Shown: in pieces, positions 1 to 12,944 of the stretch
How positions within the stretch are numbered: position 1 is the stretch's first letter
Layout of the letters: every line of letters begins with the position of its first letter
DNA from: Deinococcus sonorensis KR-87
GTDB lineage: Bacteria > Deinococcota > Deinococci > Deinococcales > Deinococcaceae
Direction: 5' to 3'
Length of the DNA: 64,000 nucleotides
Assembly: GCF_040256395.1 (NCBI RefSeq)
Contig: NZ_CP158299.1
Span: forward strand, 1,827,501-1,891,500
Notes under the pieces: generated by a model
Told to the model about the DNA's origin: nothing
Seen by the model: only the letters and a program-made list of their open reading frames with translations
Databases searched by the model: none
Made by a program: the position numbers and the translations under genes

Positions 1-539
<539 letters not shown>

Positions 540-739
540 ATCTGGCCTCCTGGGTCAGTGAAAGAAAGTTGGGGGGTGGTCCGGGCCGTTCCCGACCAAT
601 CCCAACGCTGAACACAGTGTACACCAACGTCACAATTTTAGCAACCAAAAAGTTTCTTTAATAACTCTTTACGCTACAGTTCTGCTGGAGAGGTTCAGAT
701 TTCTGAAGGTTTCTCAGCCCAGTACGGATCGCGGCTGGA

Positions 740-745
740 TACAAT
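740..745 (+). promoter_or_regulatory. Candidate -10 box of the HD-GYP gene
   Basis: TACAAT sits 24 nt before the ATG at 770, leaving a short leader that carries a GAAGGAGA ribosome binding site. No convincing -35 box is seen. The rest of 540-739 holds no gene. Confidence 0.45.
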
Positions 746-769
746 GTGCGGACACATGAAGGAGACCGC

Positions 770-1450
770 ATGATTCTGATGCGGGGAGCCGTGCACGATC
801 AGGTGCCGTCCCGACTGGCGCCCTGGGGCGCCGGGGCCTCCTGTGGGTCACTGGCGCCGCGCTGGCAGCTGCTGCTGGGCCGACTGACCCGCCTTCTGGA
901 AGAGCGAGACGCAGAAACTGACCGGCATACTACTCGCGTCACCCATCTGGCCCAGCAGTTCGCCCGCCGGCTGAATGTGCCGCCTGAGCGCTGCCGTGCA
1001 CTCGGCTGGGGTGCGCGGCTGCACGACATCGGCAAGCTGACGGTGCCGATGGAACTGCTGCAGAAGGCCGGGCCGCTTCATGCCTGGGAACGCGAGGTGC
1101 TGTGCGGCCACGTGTGGGCTGGCCAGTGCATCGCCGGGGCGCTGGACGGTCTTCCCGCCGCCGCACTGACCGTGATCGCCGAGCATCACGAGCGCTGGGA
1201 CGGCCAGGGCTACCCGCGCGGCCTGCGCGGCGAGCAGATCTCGCTGGAGGCGCGGCTGTTCAGCCTGTGCGACGTGTTTGACGCGCTGACGCACCAGCGC
1301 AGCTATAAGCCGGCCTGGGGGCCCACCGCCGCGCTGGAAGAGATGCGCTCGCAGGTAGGCCGGCAGTTTGACCCCGGCCTGTTTCCGGTCTTCGAGCAGC
1401 TGATCCACGAGCTGTATCCGGGCGCCTGGACCACGTCTCAACCCGATTGA
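770..1450 (+). CDS. HD-GYP-type phosphohydrolase domain protein
   Basis: A 226-residue protein. The longer frame opens at 746, but the ATG at 770 follows GAAGGAGA at the right distance. The HD pair is at residues 85-86 in LHDIGK. The HHERWDGQGYP signature near residues 139-149 and the CDVFDALT helix follow, as in HD-GYP proteins that hydrolyse cyclic-di-GMP. There is no receiver, GAF or membrane domain, so the protein is nearly a bare catalytic domain with about 30 extra N-terminal residues. Cyclic-di-GMP hydrolysis is inferred from the family. It lies just upstream of pilT on the same strand, which hints at a link to motility or surface behaviour, but pilT has its own promoter. Confidence 0.85.
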   Translation: MILMRGAVHDQVPSRLAPWGAGASCGSLAPRWQLLLGRLTRLLEERDAETDRHTTRVTHLAQQFARRLNVPPERCRALGWGARLHDIGKLTVPMELLQKAGPLHAWEREVLCGHVWAGQCIAGALDGLPAAALTVIAEHHERWDGQGYPRGLRGEQISLEARLFSLCDVFDALTHQRSYKPAWGPTAALEEMRSQVGRQFDPGLFPVFEQLIHELYPGAWTTSQPD

Positions 1451-1480
1451 GCTGCAACCTTTCTGTCAGACGCCCACCGC

Positions 1481-1486
1481 TACCCT
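1481..1486 (+). promoter_or_regulatory. -10 box of pilT (leaderless type)
   Basis: TACCCT ends 7 nt before the pilT ATG. With the usual 6-8 nt from -10 to the start of transcription, the mRNA would begin at or next to the start codon. There is no Shine-Dalgarno sequence. Confidence 0.55.
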
Positions 1487-1493
1487 AAGAAGC

Positions 1494-2573
1494 ATGAGCG
1501 TGTTGCACAGTCTGCTGGGGGCCATCGTCAAGGACGGGGCCAGCGATGTACATTTGCGGGCGGGCAGCGCGCCGATGGGACGAATCAACGGTCTGATCCG
1601 GCGGTACGGCGAGGCCAGCCTGACCCCGCAGCATATGGAGGCCTTTACCCGCGAGATGATGGGCCGCCCGGACCTGTGGGATGACTTCGTGCGGCGCCGT
1701 GAATCGGACTTCGCGTACGGCGTGCAGGGCATCGCCCGCTTCCGGGTGAATGCCTACTGGCAGCGCGGCAGCATTGGCCTGATCATGCGCGTCATTGAGG
1801 ACAAGCCGATCCCCAGCTTTGAGCAGCTGGGGCTGCCGCGCAGCACCTTCGAGGAGCTGGCCGCCAACGAACGGGGGCTGATCCTGGTGACCGGCCCCAC
1901 CGGCAGCGGCAAGACCACCACCCTGGCCAGTATCATCAACTACATCAACGCCACCAGCCCGCTCAACATCGTGACGCTGGAGGACCCGATCGAGATCCTG
2001 CACCGCGACCAGCTCTCCACCATCTCACAGCGCGAACTCGGCACCGACACGCTCAGCTTCTCGGCCGGGTTGCGCGCCAGCATGCGGCAGGACCCGGACG
2101 TGATTCTGATCGGCGAGATGCGTGACAAGGAGACGGTGGAGGCGGCCCTCTCGGCGGCGCAGACCGGCCACCTGGTGTTCAGCACGCTGCATACCCTGGA
2201 CGCCATCCGCACCGTGAACCGCATCATCGATTTCTTCGCCCCGCACGAGCGCGATCAGATCCGGCTGGGCCTCTCGGAGAGTCTGGTGGGCGTGGTGAGC
2301 CAGCGCCTGCTGCCCCGGATGGGCGGCGGCCGGGTGCTGGGCATGGAGATCCTGCTCGGCACGCCCACGGTGCGCGACTGCATCAAGGACCAGGACCGGA
2401 TGGAGGAGATCAAGCAGGCGCTGGAAGAAGGTGGCCTGCGCGGCATGCACACCTTCGACCAGCATCTGGTGCAGCTGGTGCAGTCCGGCCTGATGAGCGA
2501 GGAGGACGCGATGCAGTCGGCCACCAGCGCCCACGAGGTCAAGATCAAGCTGATGGCCCAGAAGTTCGCCTGA
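1494..2573 (+). CDS. pilT: Type IV pilus retraction ATPase, PilT family
   Basis: A 359-residue hexameric secretion ATPase, the usual PilT length. The N-terminal PAS-like domain (SDVHLRAGSAPMGRINGLI) is followed by Walker A GPTGSGKT at residues 134-141, the Asp box (TLEDPIEIL), Walker B (VILIGEMRD, about 203-211) and the His box (GHLVFSTLHT). PilT powers pilus retraction, needed for twitching and often for DNA uptake. The usual C-terminal AIRAGETR-like motif is replaced by a divergent tail, so a PilU-like paralogue is possible. No other pilus genes adjoin it. Confidence 0.92.
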   Translation: MSVLHSLLGAIVKDGASDVHLRAGSAPMGRINGLIRRYGEASLTPQHMEAFTREMMGRPDLWDDFVRRRESDFAYGVQGIARFRVNAYWQRGSIGLIMRVIEDKPIPSFEQLGLPRSTFEELAANERGLILVTGPTGSGKTTTLASIINYINATSPLNIVTLEDPIEILHRDQLSTISQRELGTDTLSFSAGLRASMRQDPDVILIGEMRDKETVEAALSAAQTGHLVFSTLHTLDAIRTVNRIIDFFAPHERDQIRLGLSESLVGVVSQRLLPRMGGGRVLGMEILLGTPTVRDCIKDQDRMEEIKQALEEGGLRGMHTFDQHLVQLVQSGLMSEEDAMQSATSAHEVKIKLMAQKFA

Positions 2574-2595
2574 GGCGGCTCAGGCCCGCTTCAGC

Positions 2596-3648
<1,053 letters not shown>

Positions 3649-3657
3649 AGTGGCCCC

Positions 3658-3663
3658 ATCATA
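3658..3663 (-). promoter_or_regulatory. Candidate -10 box of galK
   Basis: TATGAT on the minus strand, 9 nt before the GTG start, predicts a leader of only a few nucleotides. It supports the shorter galK start. The remaining DNA up to 3889 shows no gene. Confidence 0.45.
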
Positions 3664-3889
3664 GGGGCTGACGCGGCCGTACAGTCGGACTGGTGAAGGG
3701 GTGTTCTGCAGGGCCGGGCGGCGGCTTTTGATGCGCTGAGCGGCCCGTCTGGCCGGGAGGGCGATCCATCTGCAGTGGGCGGCCCTGCCCCGACCCGGCC
3801 GATCAGCAGACGGAAAGGCCCAGTGCTTTCGGAGGGTTCCTGGGGCGCTCACACGCTGGCTCTGGGTCACCTGCCCTCACTGCATCCAC

Positions 3890-3895
3890 TAGCAT
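3890..3895 (+). promoter_or_regulatory. -10 box of the signal peptidase gene (leaderless type)
   Basis: TAGCAT lies 6 nt before the GTG start at 3902, so the transcript should begin at or beside the start codon. No Shine-Dalgarno sequence is present. Confidence 0.5.
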
Positions 3896-3901
3896 GGCCG
3901 G

Positions 3902-4489
3902 GTGTCTGAACCGAGCACCGCCCGCTCCCCACTGCGCCGATTCTGGCGCGAGTGGATCTTGAGCGCCGCGCTGCCCATCTGGCTGGTGATCACGTTTCTG
4001 TTCACGCTGGCGCGGGTGGACGGCAGCAGCATGAACCCCACCCTGCACTCCGGAGATGTGGCGCTGCTGCTCAAATACCCGCGCTGGCTGCGCGCCTGGG
4101 GCGTGTGGGACGGCTACCCCCGGCACGGCGACATCGTGATCTTCAAGGCGCCGGCGGAGAGCGAGTACGCCTGGCAGACCGGCCTGTTCGGGCAGCGCTA
4201 CCGGCCCTACAACATCAAGCGGGTGATCGGGCTGCCCGGCGACACGGTGGGCGTGAGCGGCGGCCACGTGCAGCTGAATGGCCACCCGCTGGCGGAGCCG
4301 TACGCCAGCGGCGACACGCCGCAGGACGAGCCGGCGGTGCGAGTACCGCCGGGCCGCATCTATGTGCTGGGCGATAACCGGATCATCGGGGAGAGCGTGG
4401 ATTCCCGCTACTACGGTCCGGTGTCGCTCTCGGACGTGGCGGGGCCCGCCAACCTGCATCTGGGCCTGGGCGGGTCAGCTGCACCCTGA
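3902..4489 (+). CDS. lepB: Signal peptidase I
   Basis: A 195-residue type I signal peptidase that removes signal peptides from exported proteins at the outer face of the membrane. One membrane segment (residues about 19-37) precedes the catalytic serine in GSSMNPT (Ser43). The general-base lysine is in NIKRVIGLPGD (Lys106), and the conserved GDNR box is at 157-160. The start is GTG and fits a leaderless transcript. Many genes later in this window encode proteins with signal peptides that would be substrates. Confidence 0.93.
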   Translation: MSEPSTARSPLRRFWREWILSAALPIWLVITFLFTLARVDGSSMNPTLHSGDVALLLKYPRWLRAWGVWDGYPRHGDIVIFKAPAESEYAWQTGLFGQRYRPYNIKRVIGLPGDTVGVSGGHVQLNGHPLAEPYASGDTPQDEPAVRVPPGRIYVLGDNRIIGESVDSRYYGPVSLSDVAGPANLHLGLGGSAAP

Positions 4490-4547
4490 AGCCGCTCTGC
4501 CCCGGGGCTGGTCAGCAGACTGTGAAGCGCGGCTCATGCAGACCCGT

Positions 4548-4553
4548 TAACGT
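4548..4553 (+). promoter_or_regulatory. -10 box of the gene at 4560 (leaderless type)
   Basis: TAACGT ends 6 nt before the ATG. No ribosome binding site is visible. Confidence 0.5.
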
Positions 4554-4559
4554 GCGCTC

Positions 4560-5066
4560 ATGCAGACGACCAGAGTGTTCATGACGGCAGCGCTGCTGGC
4601 CCTGGCCAGCGCCTCGGCCCAGACGGTGCGGGTCTCGGACCCCAAGCTGCCCTTTTCGGTCAGCGTGCCCAAGACCTGGGTGGGCGTCCAGTTCAAGGAC
4701 AACATCTCCGGCCTGAGCGTGGCGTCGGCGCCGAAGGCGGGCGCGGCCCTGATGCGCTTCAACTTCATTCCCAAGCAGGGCCGCAAGCTGGTGCTCACGG
4801 ATGAATTCGCCGGTTTCGAACAGGCGGTGAAGCAGGGCGGCAACACCCTGAAGCTGGTCAGCAGCAAGAATGTCAGCTACGGCGGCGTGGCCGGGATCCT
4901 GCGGACCTACGACATGGTCCAGAAGAAGCATCCGGTGCGGATGCGGCTGTGGTTCGGCAACGGGGCCAAGAATTTCTATAGCTTCCAGCTGACCGACACT
5001 CAGGCCAATTTCAGCAAGTCCGCGCCGATCTTCGCAGCGGCCTTGAGCAGCCTGAAGTTCAATTGA
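4560..5066 (+). CDS. Secreted protein of unknown function
   Basis: A 168-residue protein with a signal peptide (residues about 1-20, ending ASASAQ). The mature part is rich in alternating hydrophobic and polar residues, and the pattern (FSVSVPKTWVG near the start, AAALSSLKFN at the end) recalls the small alpha/beta domains of the PsbP/DcrB type, where a stretch such as fsv.yP.gW opens the fold. That similarity is only an impression. Nothing in it points to a catalytic activity. It stands alone between the signal peptidase gene and the convergent polA. Confidence 0.7.
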   Translation: MQTTRVFMTAALLALASASAQTVRVSDPKLPFSVSVPKTWVGVQFKDNISGLSVASAPKAGAALMRFNFIPKQGRKLVLTDEFAGFEQAVKQGGNTLKLVSSKNVSYGGVAGILRTYDMVQKKHPVRMRLWFGNGAKNFYSFQLTDTQANFSKSAPIFAAALSSLKFN

Positions 5067-5083
5067 GACAGAGGAGATGAGCA

Positions 5084-5117
5084 GATGCGCCAGCCCGAGG
5101 ATGAGGGCTGGCGCATC
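5084..5117. terminator. Hairpin between the gene at 4560 and polA
   Basis: A perfect 13-bp stem (GATGCGCCAGCCC and its complement) with an 8-nt loop lies between convergent genes. It lacks a strong U-tract on either strand and may serve both. Confidence 0.6.
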
Positions 5118-5199
5118 GTTCAGAGAGACTTGAAAGGGGAGGCAGGGGTTCACGCCCGCTGCCCGTGGCATTCGGCGGGCAGCCCCGCTCTTCGCCTGC

Positions 5200-7971
<2,772 letters not shown>

Positions 7972-7977
7972 GCCGGT

Positions 7978-7983
7978 ATTGTA
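7978..7983 (-). promoter_or_regulatory. -10 box of polA (leaderless type)
   Basis: TACAAT on the minus strand is followed by 6 nt (ACCGGC) and the polA ATG. It suggests polA is transcribed on its own as well as from any mutL read-through. Confidence 0.55.
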
Positions 7984-8053
7984 GGCGCTGCAGGAGACAA
8001 GAAAGGCGAGACAGAATTCTGTCTGGGGCAGATTGCTGGCGGAGTGGTCCAGC

Positions 8054-9715
8054 CTATTCCGCTGCCTCGGCCACCACCGGACGCTCCGTCACGTCCCGGC
8101 CCCGTGCCAGATCACGCGGGGAGCGGCGGCCGAAGGCGTGCGCCAGATCGCGCTCCGAGAGCCGCAGCACCGTGGGACGGCCGTGCGGACAGGCCCACGG
8201 CTGGTCGCAGGTGCCCAGTTGCTCCAGCGTCCGGGCGCCCAGCCCCAGCGTGACGTGGCCGGCCCGCAGCGCCGGGGCACAGGCCAGCCGGCCCAGCAGT
8301 TCGCGGCGTGGGTCCGGCAGGTCGCCCAGGGCCGTCTCCACGATCAGTTCGTGCAGGCGTGGCACGGCGAGCGCGGCAAAGGCGGCGGGCAGGCTGCGCA
8401 GCCGGGCCAGCCCCGCCCCAAAGTCTTGGATGTCCAGGCCCCAGCTTCTCAGCTCGTCGCCGCGTTCGTGCAGGCGGGCCAGCTGGACCGGCGTCAGCTG
8501 CAGCAGCTCCGGCTCCGGCAGCTCCAGCGCCGGCGTCTCGTCCAGTGCGCGGCCCAGCTGCTCATACAGCACCCGCTCGTGGGCGGCGTGGGTGTCCACG
8601 ATCCACAGGTCGCCCTCGCCCTCGGCCAGCAGGTACAGCTCGGCATGCACACCCAGCGCGGTGAGCGCCGGGAAGTGGCCGCTGGCCTGGGCCGGCGCGG
8701 CGCCGGGCATGCGCAGCGCCGGGGCGGGACCGGCCAGCGGGGTGCTCAGCAGGGCGGCCGCCACCGCCTCCTTCAGCAGCCCGGCCAGCTGACTCAGGTC
8801 GGCCAGCGCCACCACCGCCTTGGCCGGGTGGACGTTGGGGTTCACGTCCTCCGGCGGCAGCGTCAGGTCCAGCACGCACAGCGGCGCCTGACCGGCAGGC
8901 AGCAGTTCGGCGTAGCCGTCAATGATCGCCTTCTCCAGTTCCGGCGGCAGGCTGACCGGCCGGCCATTCACCGACAGGTGCATCCGGTCCCGGCGGGCGC
9001 GGGTCAGCTCCGGACGGCTCAGCACGCCGCTCAGCTGCAAGCGGTCCTGGGTGCGGTCCACCCGGATCACCCGGTTGGCGCTCAGCGGGCCGTACACGCT
9101 GGCCACCGCCGTGCGGGTGTCGCCGGGCGCGTGCGAGAGGCGCGGCTCTCCGTCCACGCTCAGGCGCCAGTGCAGGGCCGGATGGTGCAGCACGTAGCGG
9201 CCCATCAGCGCCGTGATCTCGCGCACCTCGCTGGCCGCCGGCGCCTGGGTGCGCAGGCGGGCCGGCAGATGCGAAAACAGGCCGCTGACCGTCACGGTGG
9301 TGCCGGCCGGCGCCGTCACGCGGCGGACCGACACGTCGTCGCCGTGCGCCAGCAGCTCGGCCGCCCCCAGCTGGGCGGCCGGGCGGGTCTGCATTCGCAG
9401 CTTTCCGGCCTGACTCATCGCCCACAGCGCCTCCCCCCGGAAGCCCAGGGTGGTCACCCGCTCCACCGTCTCCAGCTTGCTGGTCGCGTGGCGCAGCGGC
9501 GCCAGCGGCACCTGATCGGCCGAGATGCCCGCCCCGTTGTCGCGCACCCGCAGCAGCGTCAGGCCGCCGTCCTCCAGCTCCACCTCGATGCGGCTGGCAC
9601 CCGCGTCCAGCGCGTTGTCCAGCAGCTCGCGCACCGCGTCCAGCGGGCGCGACACCACCTCGCCGGCCGCGATCTGGCGGGCGACATCGGGCGGCAGGAT
9701 GCGGATGGCAGTCAT
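8054..9715 (-). CDS. mutL: DNA mismatch repair protein MutL
   Basis: A 553-residue GHKL ATPase that links MutS recognition to strand processing. The N-terminal ATPase motifs are clear: ELLDNALDAGA (about residues 30-40), DNGAGI and GFRGEALWAM. Near residue 372, DTHAAHERVLYE matches the metal-dependent endonuclease motif DQHA(x2)E(x4)E with Thr for Gln. The C-terminal ACPHGRP motif also fits the nicking type of MutL, so strand nicking by MutL itself is expected in place of a MutH. It lies 170 bp downstream of mutS on the same strand. Confidence 0.96.
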   Translation of the reverse strand: MTAIRILPPDVARQIAAGEVVSRPLDAVRELLDNALDAGASRIEVELEDGGLTLLRVRDNGAGISADQVPLAPLRHATSKLETVERVTTLGFRGEALWAMSQAGKLRMQTRPAAQLGAAELLAHGDDVSVRRVTAPAGTTVTVSGLFSHLPARLRTQAPAASEVREITALMGRYVLHHPALHWRLSVDGEPRLSHAPGDTRTAVASVYGPLSANRVIRVDRTQDRLQLSGVLSRPELTRARRDRMHLSVNGRPVSLPPELEKAIIDGYAELLPAGQAPLCVLDLTLPPEDVNPNVHPAKAVVALADLSQLAGLLKEAVAAALLSTPLAGPAPALRMPGAAPAQASGHFPALTALGVHAELYLLAEGEGDLWIVDTHAAHERVLYEQLGRALDETPALELPEPELLQLTPVQLARLHERGDELRSWGLDIQDFGAGLARLRSLPAAFAALAVPRLHELIVETALGDLPDPRRELLGRLACAPALRAGHVTLGLGARTLEQLGTCDQPWACPHGRPTVLRLSERDLAHAFGRRSPRDLARGRDVTERPVVAEAAE

Positions 9716-9884
9716 GGTCGCGGCTCAGTATTACGCATATGGCGGAATGGGGTGGTGAGGTGGGGCGCGATTGGGAGAGGAGCGGGCCCAGAACAAACCA
9801 CCCTTCCAGGGGGCAGTGCCGGTTCACAGTTGAGATCGGGAGAACGTCAACCGCTGCTGCCCCCAGGCCTGTTCCAGCCGCCGT

Positions 9885-12422
9885 CTACCCCTCGCCCCTC
9901 GCTTCCCGTTGCCAGGTCTGCAGCAGCATCAGCGCGTCCATCGGCGTCATCTTGCTGAGGTCCAGGCTCGCCAGTTCGCGCTTCAGCTGGCCGTCGTCGC
10001 CCTGGGCATTCAGGCCGCTCAGCAGCTGAGCAGCCCGGGCGGTCACGCTGCCCGGCAGGCCGGCCAGCCGCGCCACCTCCACCCCGTAGCTCTGGCGGGC
10101 GGCTCCCGGCATCACCTGGTGGTAGAAGGTCAGGCCCAGGTGGCCGTGCTCGCCGGTCTCCTCCTCCGCCGCCACGTGGAGGTTGCACAGGCCCGGCAGC
10201 TGCCCTTCCAGCCGGGTCAGCTCGAAGTAGTGGGTGGCGAACAGGGTATACGCGCCGACCCGGTGCAGCGCCTCCAATGCCGCCTGAGCGATGGCCTGCC
10301 CGTCCAGCGTGCTGGTGCCGCGCCCCACCTCGTCCAGAATCACCAGACTCTGGCCGGTGGCGCCGTGCAGGATGTCCGCCAGCTCGGACATCTCGACCAT
10401 GAAGGTGCTTCGCCCGCCCGCCAGATCATCGCTGGCCCCGATGCGGGTGTGAATGCTGTCAAAGAGCGGCAGCTCGGCCTGATCCGCGGGCACGAAGCTG
10501 CCGATCTGATGCAGCAGCGCACACAGCGCCACCGTCCGCAGGTACGTGCTCTTGCCGGCCATGTTGGGGCCAGTGATCAGCAGGGTGCGGCGCTCCGGGT
10601 GCAGCAGCACGTCGTTCGGCACGAAGCGCTCGCCCAGCGCCTGCTCCACCACCGGATGGCGCGCCTGACTGAGCCGCAGCGGGCCGTCCGTCGTGATGGG
10701 CCTGACCCAGCCGCGGCTGGCGGCGATCTCGGCCAGGGCCGCCAGCACGTCCAGCTCGCTCAGGCCGCCGGCCGCCTCGCTGAGCCGCTCGGCGTGCTGC
10801 GACAGCGCGTCCCTCAGCTCGTTGTAGACCTCCGCCTCCAGCCGGTCGGCGGCCCCTTCCAGCCGGGCGATCTCACGTTCGCGCTCGCGCAGGTCCGGCC
10901 GGGTGAAGCGGGCACGGTCCTTGAGGGTGGCGACCTGGGTGTAATCGGTGGGCACCTTGGCGTAGTGGGCGCTGCTCACCTCCAGGTAGTACCCGAAGAC
11001 GCTGTTGTACCCCACCTTCAGCACCGGAATACCGGTGCGCACCCGCTCGCTGGTCTCCAGCTCCGCGATCCAGGCGCGGTGGGCGGTGGCCTCGCGCCGA
11101 AGCGCGTCCAGCCCCTCGTGGAAGCCCTCACGGATCAGACCGCCCTCCCCGATGCGAATCGGCGGGTCCTCCACCAGCGCAGCACGGATCAGCGCCACCA
11201 GGTCCGGCAGGCCGCCCAGCCGCTGCGCCAGGCTGCCCAGCAGGCCCTCCTGCCCCTCCAGCAGCGCCGAGGCTTCCGGCAGCAGCTCCAGCGTGCGGGC
11301 CAGCGCCGCCACCTCGCGCGGCCCGGCCCGCCGGGTCGCCACCCGCGCCGCCAGCCGTTCCAGGTCGTGGGCGCGGTAGAGCAGCGCCCGCAGCGCGTGG
11401 CGGATGTCGGGCGCACGCACCAGCGCCTGCAGGGCCAGCTGACGCGCCCCAATGCTGGTGGCGTCGCGCATCGGGGCGCGCAGCCAGGCCCGCAGCCGCC
11501 GCCGTCCACCCGCCGTGCGTGTCTCGGACAGCACGTGAATCAGGGTGCCCTGTGCCCCCGCCTGCGGCGTCTGGGGGCTGAACACCTCCAGCGCCCGCAG
11601 CGCCCAGTCGCCCAGCCGCAGGTGCGCCCCCGGCTCGTAGCGTGAGACGCGCCGCACCATCTCCAGCCGGCCCTGCTGGGTGCTGCGCGCGTAGCCCAGC
11701 ACCGCTCCACAGGCCCGCAGCAGGGCCGGACTGTTCAGGCTGGCCGGCAGTTCTCCCAGGGTATCCAGCAGCTCCCGCTGGGTCTGGGCCTCATCGAAGC
11801 TCGCCTGGGAGAGCATCACCGGGAAGCGCGCCTGGAAGTCCGCGAGCAGCGCGGCGTTCCCGCTCAATTCCGGCGCCAGCAGCACCTCCCGGGCCCGCCA
11901 GCGGGCGAGGTCGTCGTAGAGCGCCGCCCGGGTACCGAAGCTGGCGCAGCGGAACTCGCCGGTCGAGACGTCCAGCAGCGCCAGCGCGTAGCCGTCACCG
12001 GTCGCCACAGCCGCCAGGAAGTTCTCGTCAGCGCTGAGCAGGCGTTCCTCGGTCACGGTGCCGGGCGTGAGCAACTGCGTCACCTTGCGCTCGATCAGGC
12101 CGCTGCCCGGCTCCTCCAGCTGATCGGCCACCGCCACCCGCACCCCCTGCGACAGCAGCCGCTCGATGTGCGCGTCGGCGGCCCGCACCGGGATGCCGGC
12201 CATGGGGGTCGAGAAGTCCTTGCTCGACTTGTGGGTCAGGGTCAGGCCCATCAGGCGGGCGGCGCGTTCCGCGTCCTCACCGAAGGTCTCATAGAAGTCG
12301 CCGCACTGAAACAGCAGCAGGTAATCCGGATGCTGATCGCGCAGCGCCACATACTGCTCCAGCATCGGCGGTAGCGTGCCGTGACCTGTCCCCTTCAGGA
12401 CGCTCTGGGGAACCGGAAGCAT
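9885..12422 (-). CDS. mutS: DNA mismatch repair protein MutS
   Basis: An 845-residue MutS that detects mismatches and small loops. The mismatch-wedging Phe-x-Glu is in GDFYETF (residues 41-47). Lever and clamp domains follow, then the ABC-type ATPase with Walker A GPNMAGKST near residue 610, FMVEMSELADIL, Walker B SLVILDEVGRGT and FATHYFEL. Its length is normal for MutS1, so this is not the recombination-type MutS2. TAGACT lies 6 nt before the ATG. The 9716-9884 gap to mutL holds no gene and no clear terminator, so co-transcription is possible. Confidence 0.97.
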   Translation of the reverse strand: MLPVPQSVLKGTGHGTLPPMLEQYVALRDQHPDYLLLFQCGDFYETFGEDAERAARLMGLTLTHKSSKDFSTPMAGIPVRAADAHIERLLSQGVRVAVADQLEEPGSGLIERKVTQLLTPGTVTEERLLSADENFLAAVATGDGYALALLDVSTGEFRCASFGTRAALYDDLARWRAREVLLAPELSGNAALLADFQARFPVMLSQASFDEAQTQRELLDTLGELPASLNSPALLRACGAVLGYARSTQQGRLEMVRRVSRYEPGAHLRLGDWALRALEVFSPQTPQAGAQGTLIHVLSETRTAGGRRRLRAWLRAPMRDATSIGARQLALQALVRAPDIRHALRALLYRAHDLERLAARVATRRAGPREVAALARTLELLPEASALLEGQEGLLGSLAQRLGGLPDLVALIRAALVEDPPIRIGEGGLIREGFHEGLDALRREATAHRAWIAELETSERVRTGIPVLKVGYNSVFGYYLEVSSAHYAKVPTDYTQVATLKDRARFTRPDLREREREIARLEGAADRLEAEVYNELRDALSQHAERLSEAAGGLSELDVLAALAEIAASRGWVRPITTDGPLRLSQARHPVVEQALGERFVPNDVLLHPERRTLLITGPNMAGKSTYLRTVALCALLHQIGSFVPADQAELPLFDSIHTRIGASDDLAGGRSTFMVEMSELADILHGATGQSLVILDEVGRGTSTLDGQAIAQAALEALHRVGAYTLFATHYFELTRLEGQLPGLCNLHVAAEEETGEHGHLGLTFYHQVMPGAARQSYGVEVARLAGLPGSVTARAAQLLSGLNAQGDDGQLKRELASLDLSKMTPMDALMLLQTWQREARGEG

Positions 12423-12428
12423 GGGCGT

Positions 12429-12434
12429 AGTCTA
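12429..12434 (-). promoter_or_regulatory. -10 box of mutS (leaderless type)
   Basis: TAGACT on the minus strand is followed by 6 nt (ACGCCC) and the mutS ATG. Confidence 0.5.
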
Positions 12435-12556
12435 GCGTGGGAGCCCCGCGCCCCAACGTGACGCCGGCGCCCGAATCCCAAGCTTTGGTGGGGGTTTGGC
12501 CTGCTTCACAGCCCGGCTCATCATGAGGACCGTGCATGAAGACGACCGTTGTGACC

Positions 12557-12562
12557 TACACT
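12557..12562 (+). promoter_or_regulatory. -10 box of the gene at 12568
   Basis: TACACT ends 5 nt before the ATG, giving a leaderless-type start. It lies close to the divergent mutS promoter. Confidence 0.45.
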
Positions 12563-12567
12563 GAGGC

Positions 12568-12894
12568 ATGACTGAAGCCAAAACGGCGACCCTCCGCATC
12601 GACTGGCATCAGAAAGCAGCTGTGGCCCAGGTGCAGCTCCGCCACGTGACCGCCCCTGAAGAACAGCACCTCAAGCACACTGGCTGGCAGTACATGTCCA
12701 AGATGTGGCTGTACACCATCACCCGCCGGCGCAACATGGATGACATTGAACAGCAGGCGCTGGAGATGCTCAGCGAACTGTACGAGATGGTCCGTGACTA
12801 CGCGCCCGACAGCTTCCAGATCATTCAGGACCGCGAGATGACCTACACCATCGAAGAAGTAAAGGCGTTCGGGCGCACCACTCTTCAGGCCTGA
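12568..12894 (+). CDS. Small protein of unknown function
   Basis: A 108-residue soluble protein that I do not recognise. It is acidic overall in its C-terminal half, has no signal peptide or membrane segment, and contains a predicted helical stretch (MDDIEQQALEMLSELYEMVR, about residues 51-70) after a short aromatic segment (GWQYMSKMWLYTITRR). It is divergent from mutS, and a discrete RNA gene follows it. Codon use agrees with its neighbours, so it is probably an ordinary chromosomal gene. Confidence 0.7.
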   Translation: MTEAKTATLRIDWHQKAAVAQVQLRHVTAPEEQHLKHTGWQYMSKMWLYTITRRRNMDDIEQQALEMLSELYEMVRDYAPDSFQIIQDREMTYTIEEVKAFGRTTLQA

Positions 12895-12932
12895 GGAGCC
12901 CTGCGCTTCACATTTCTCAGCGTGGAAGACGG

Positions 12933-12938
12933 CATACT
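12933..12938 (+). promoter_or_regulatory. Candidate -10 box of the RNA at 12945
   Basis: CATACT lies about 7 nt before the first base of the closing helix of the RNA. A TTCACA at 12907-12912 resembles a -35 box, but the 20-nt spacing is long, so the assignment is tentative. Confidence 0.35.
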
Positions 12939-12944
12939 ACTTGA

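Noticed and set aside
3649..3870. N-terminal extension of galK to an ATG at 3870
   Set aside because: The added residues look like translated intergenic DNA, and a -10 box just before the GTG at 3648 supports the shorter protein.
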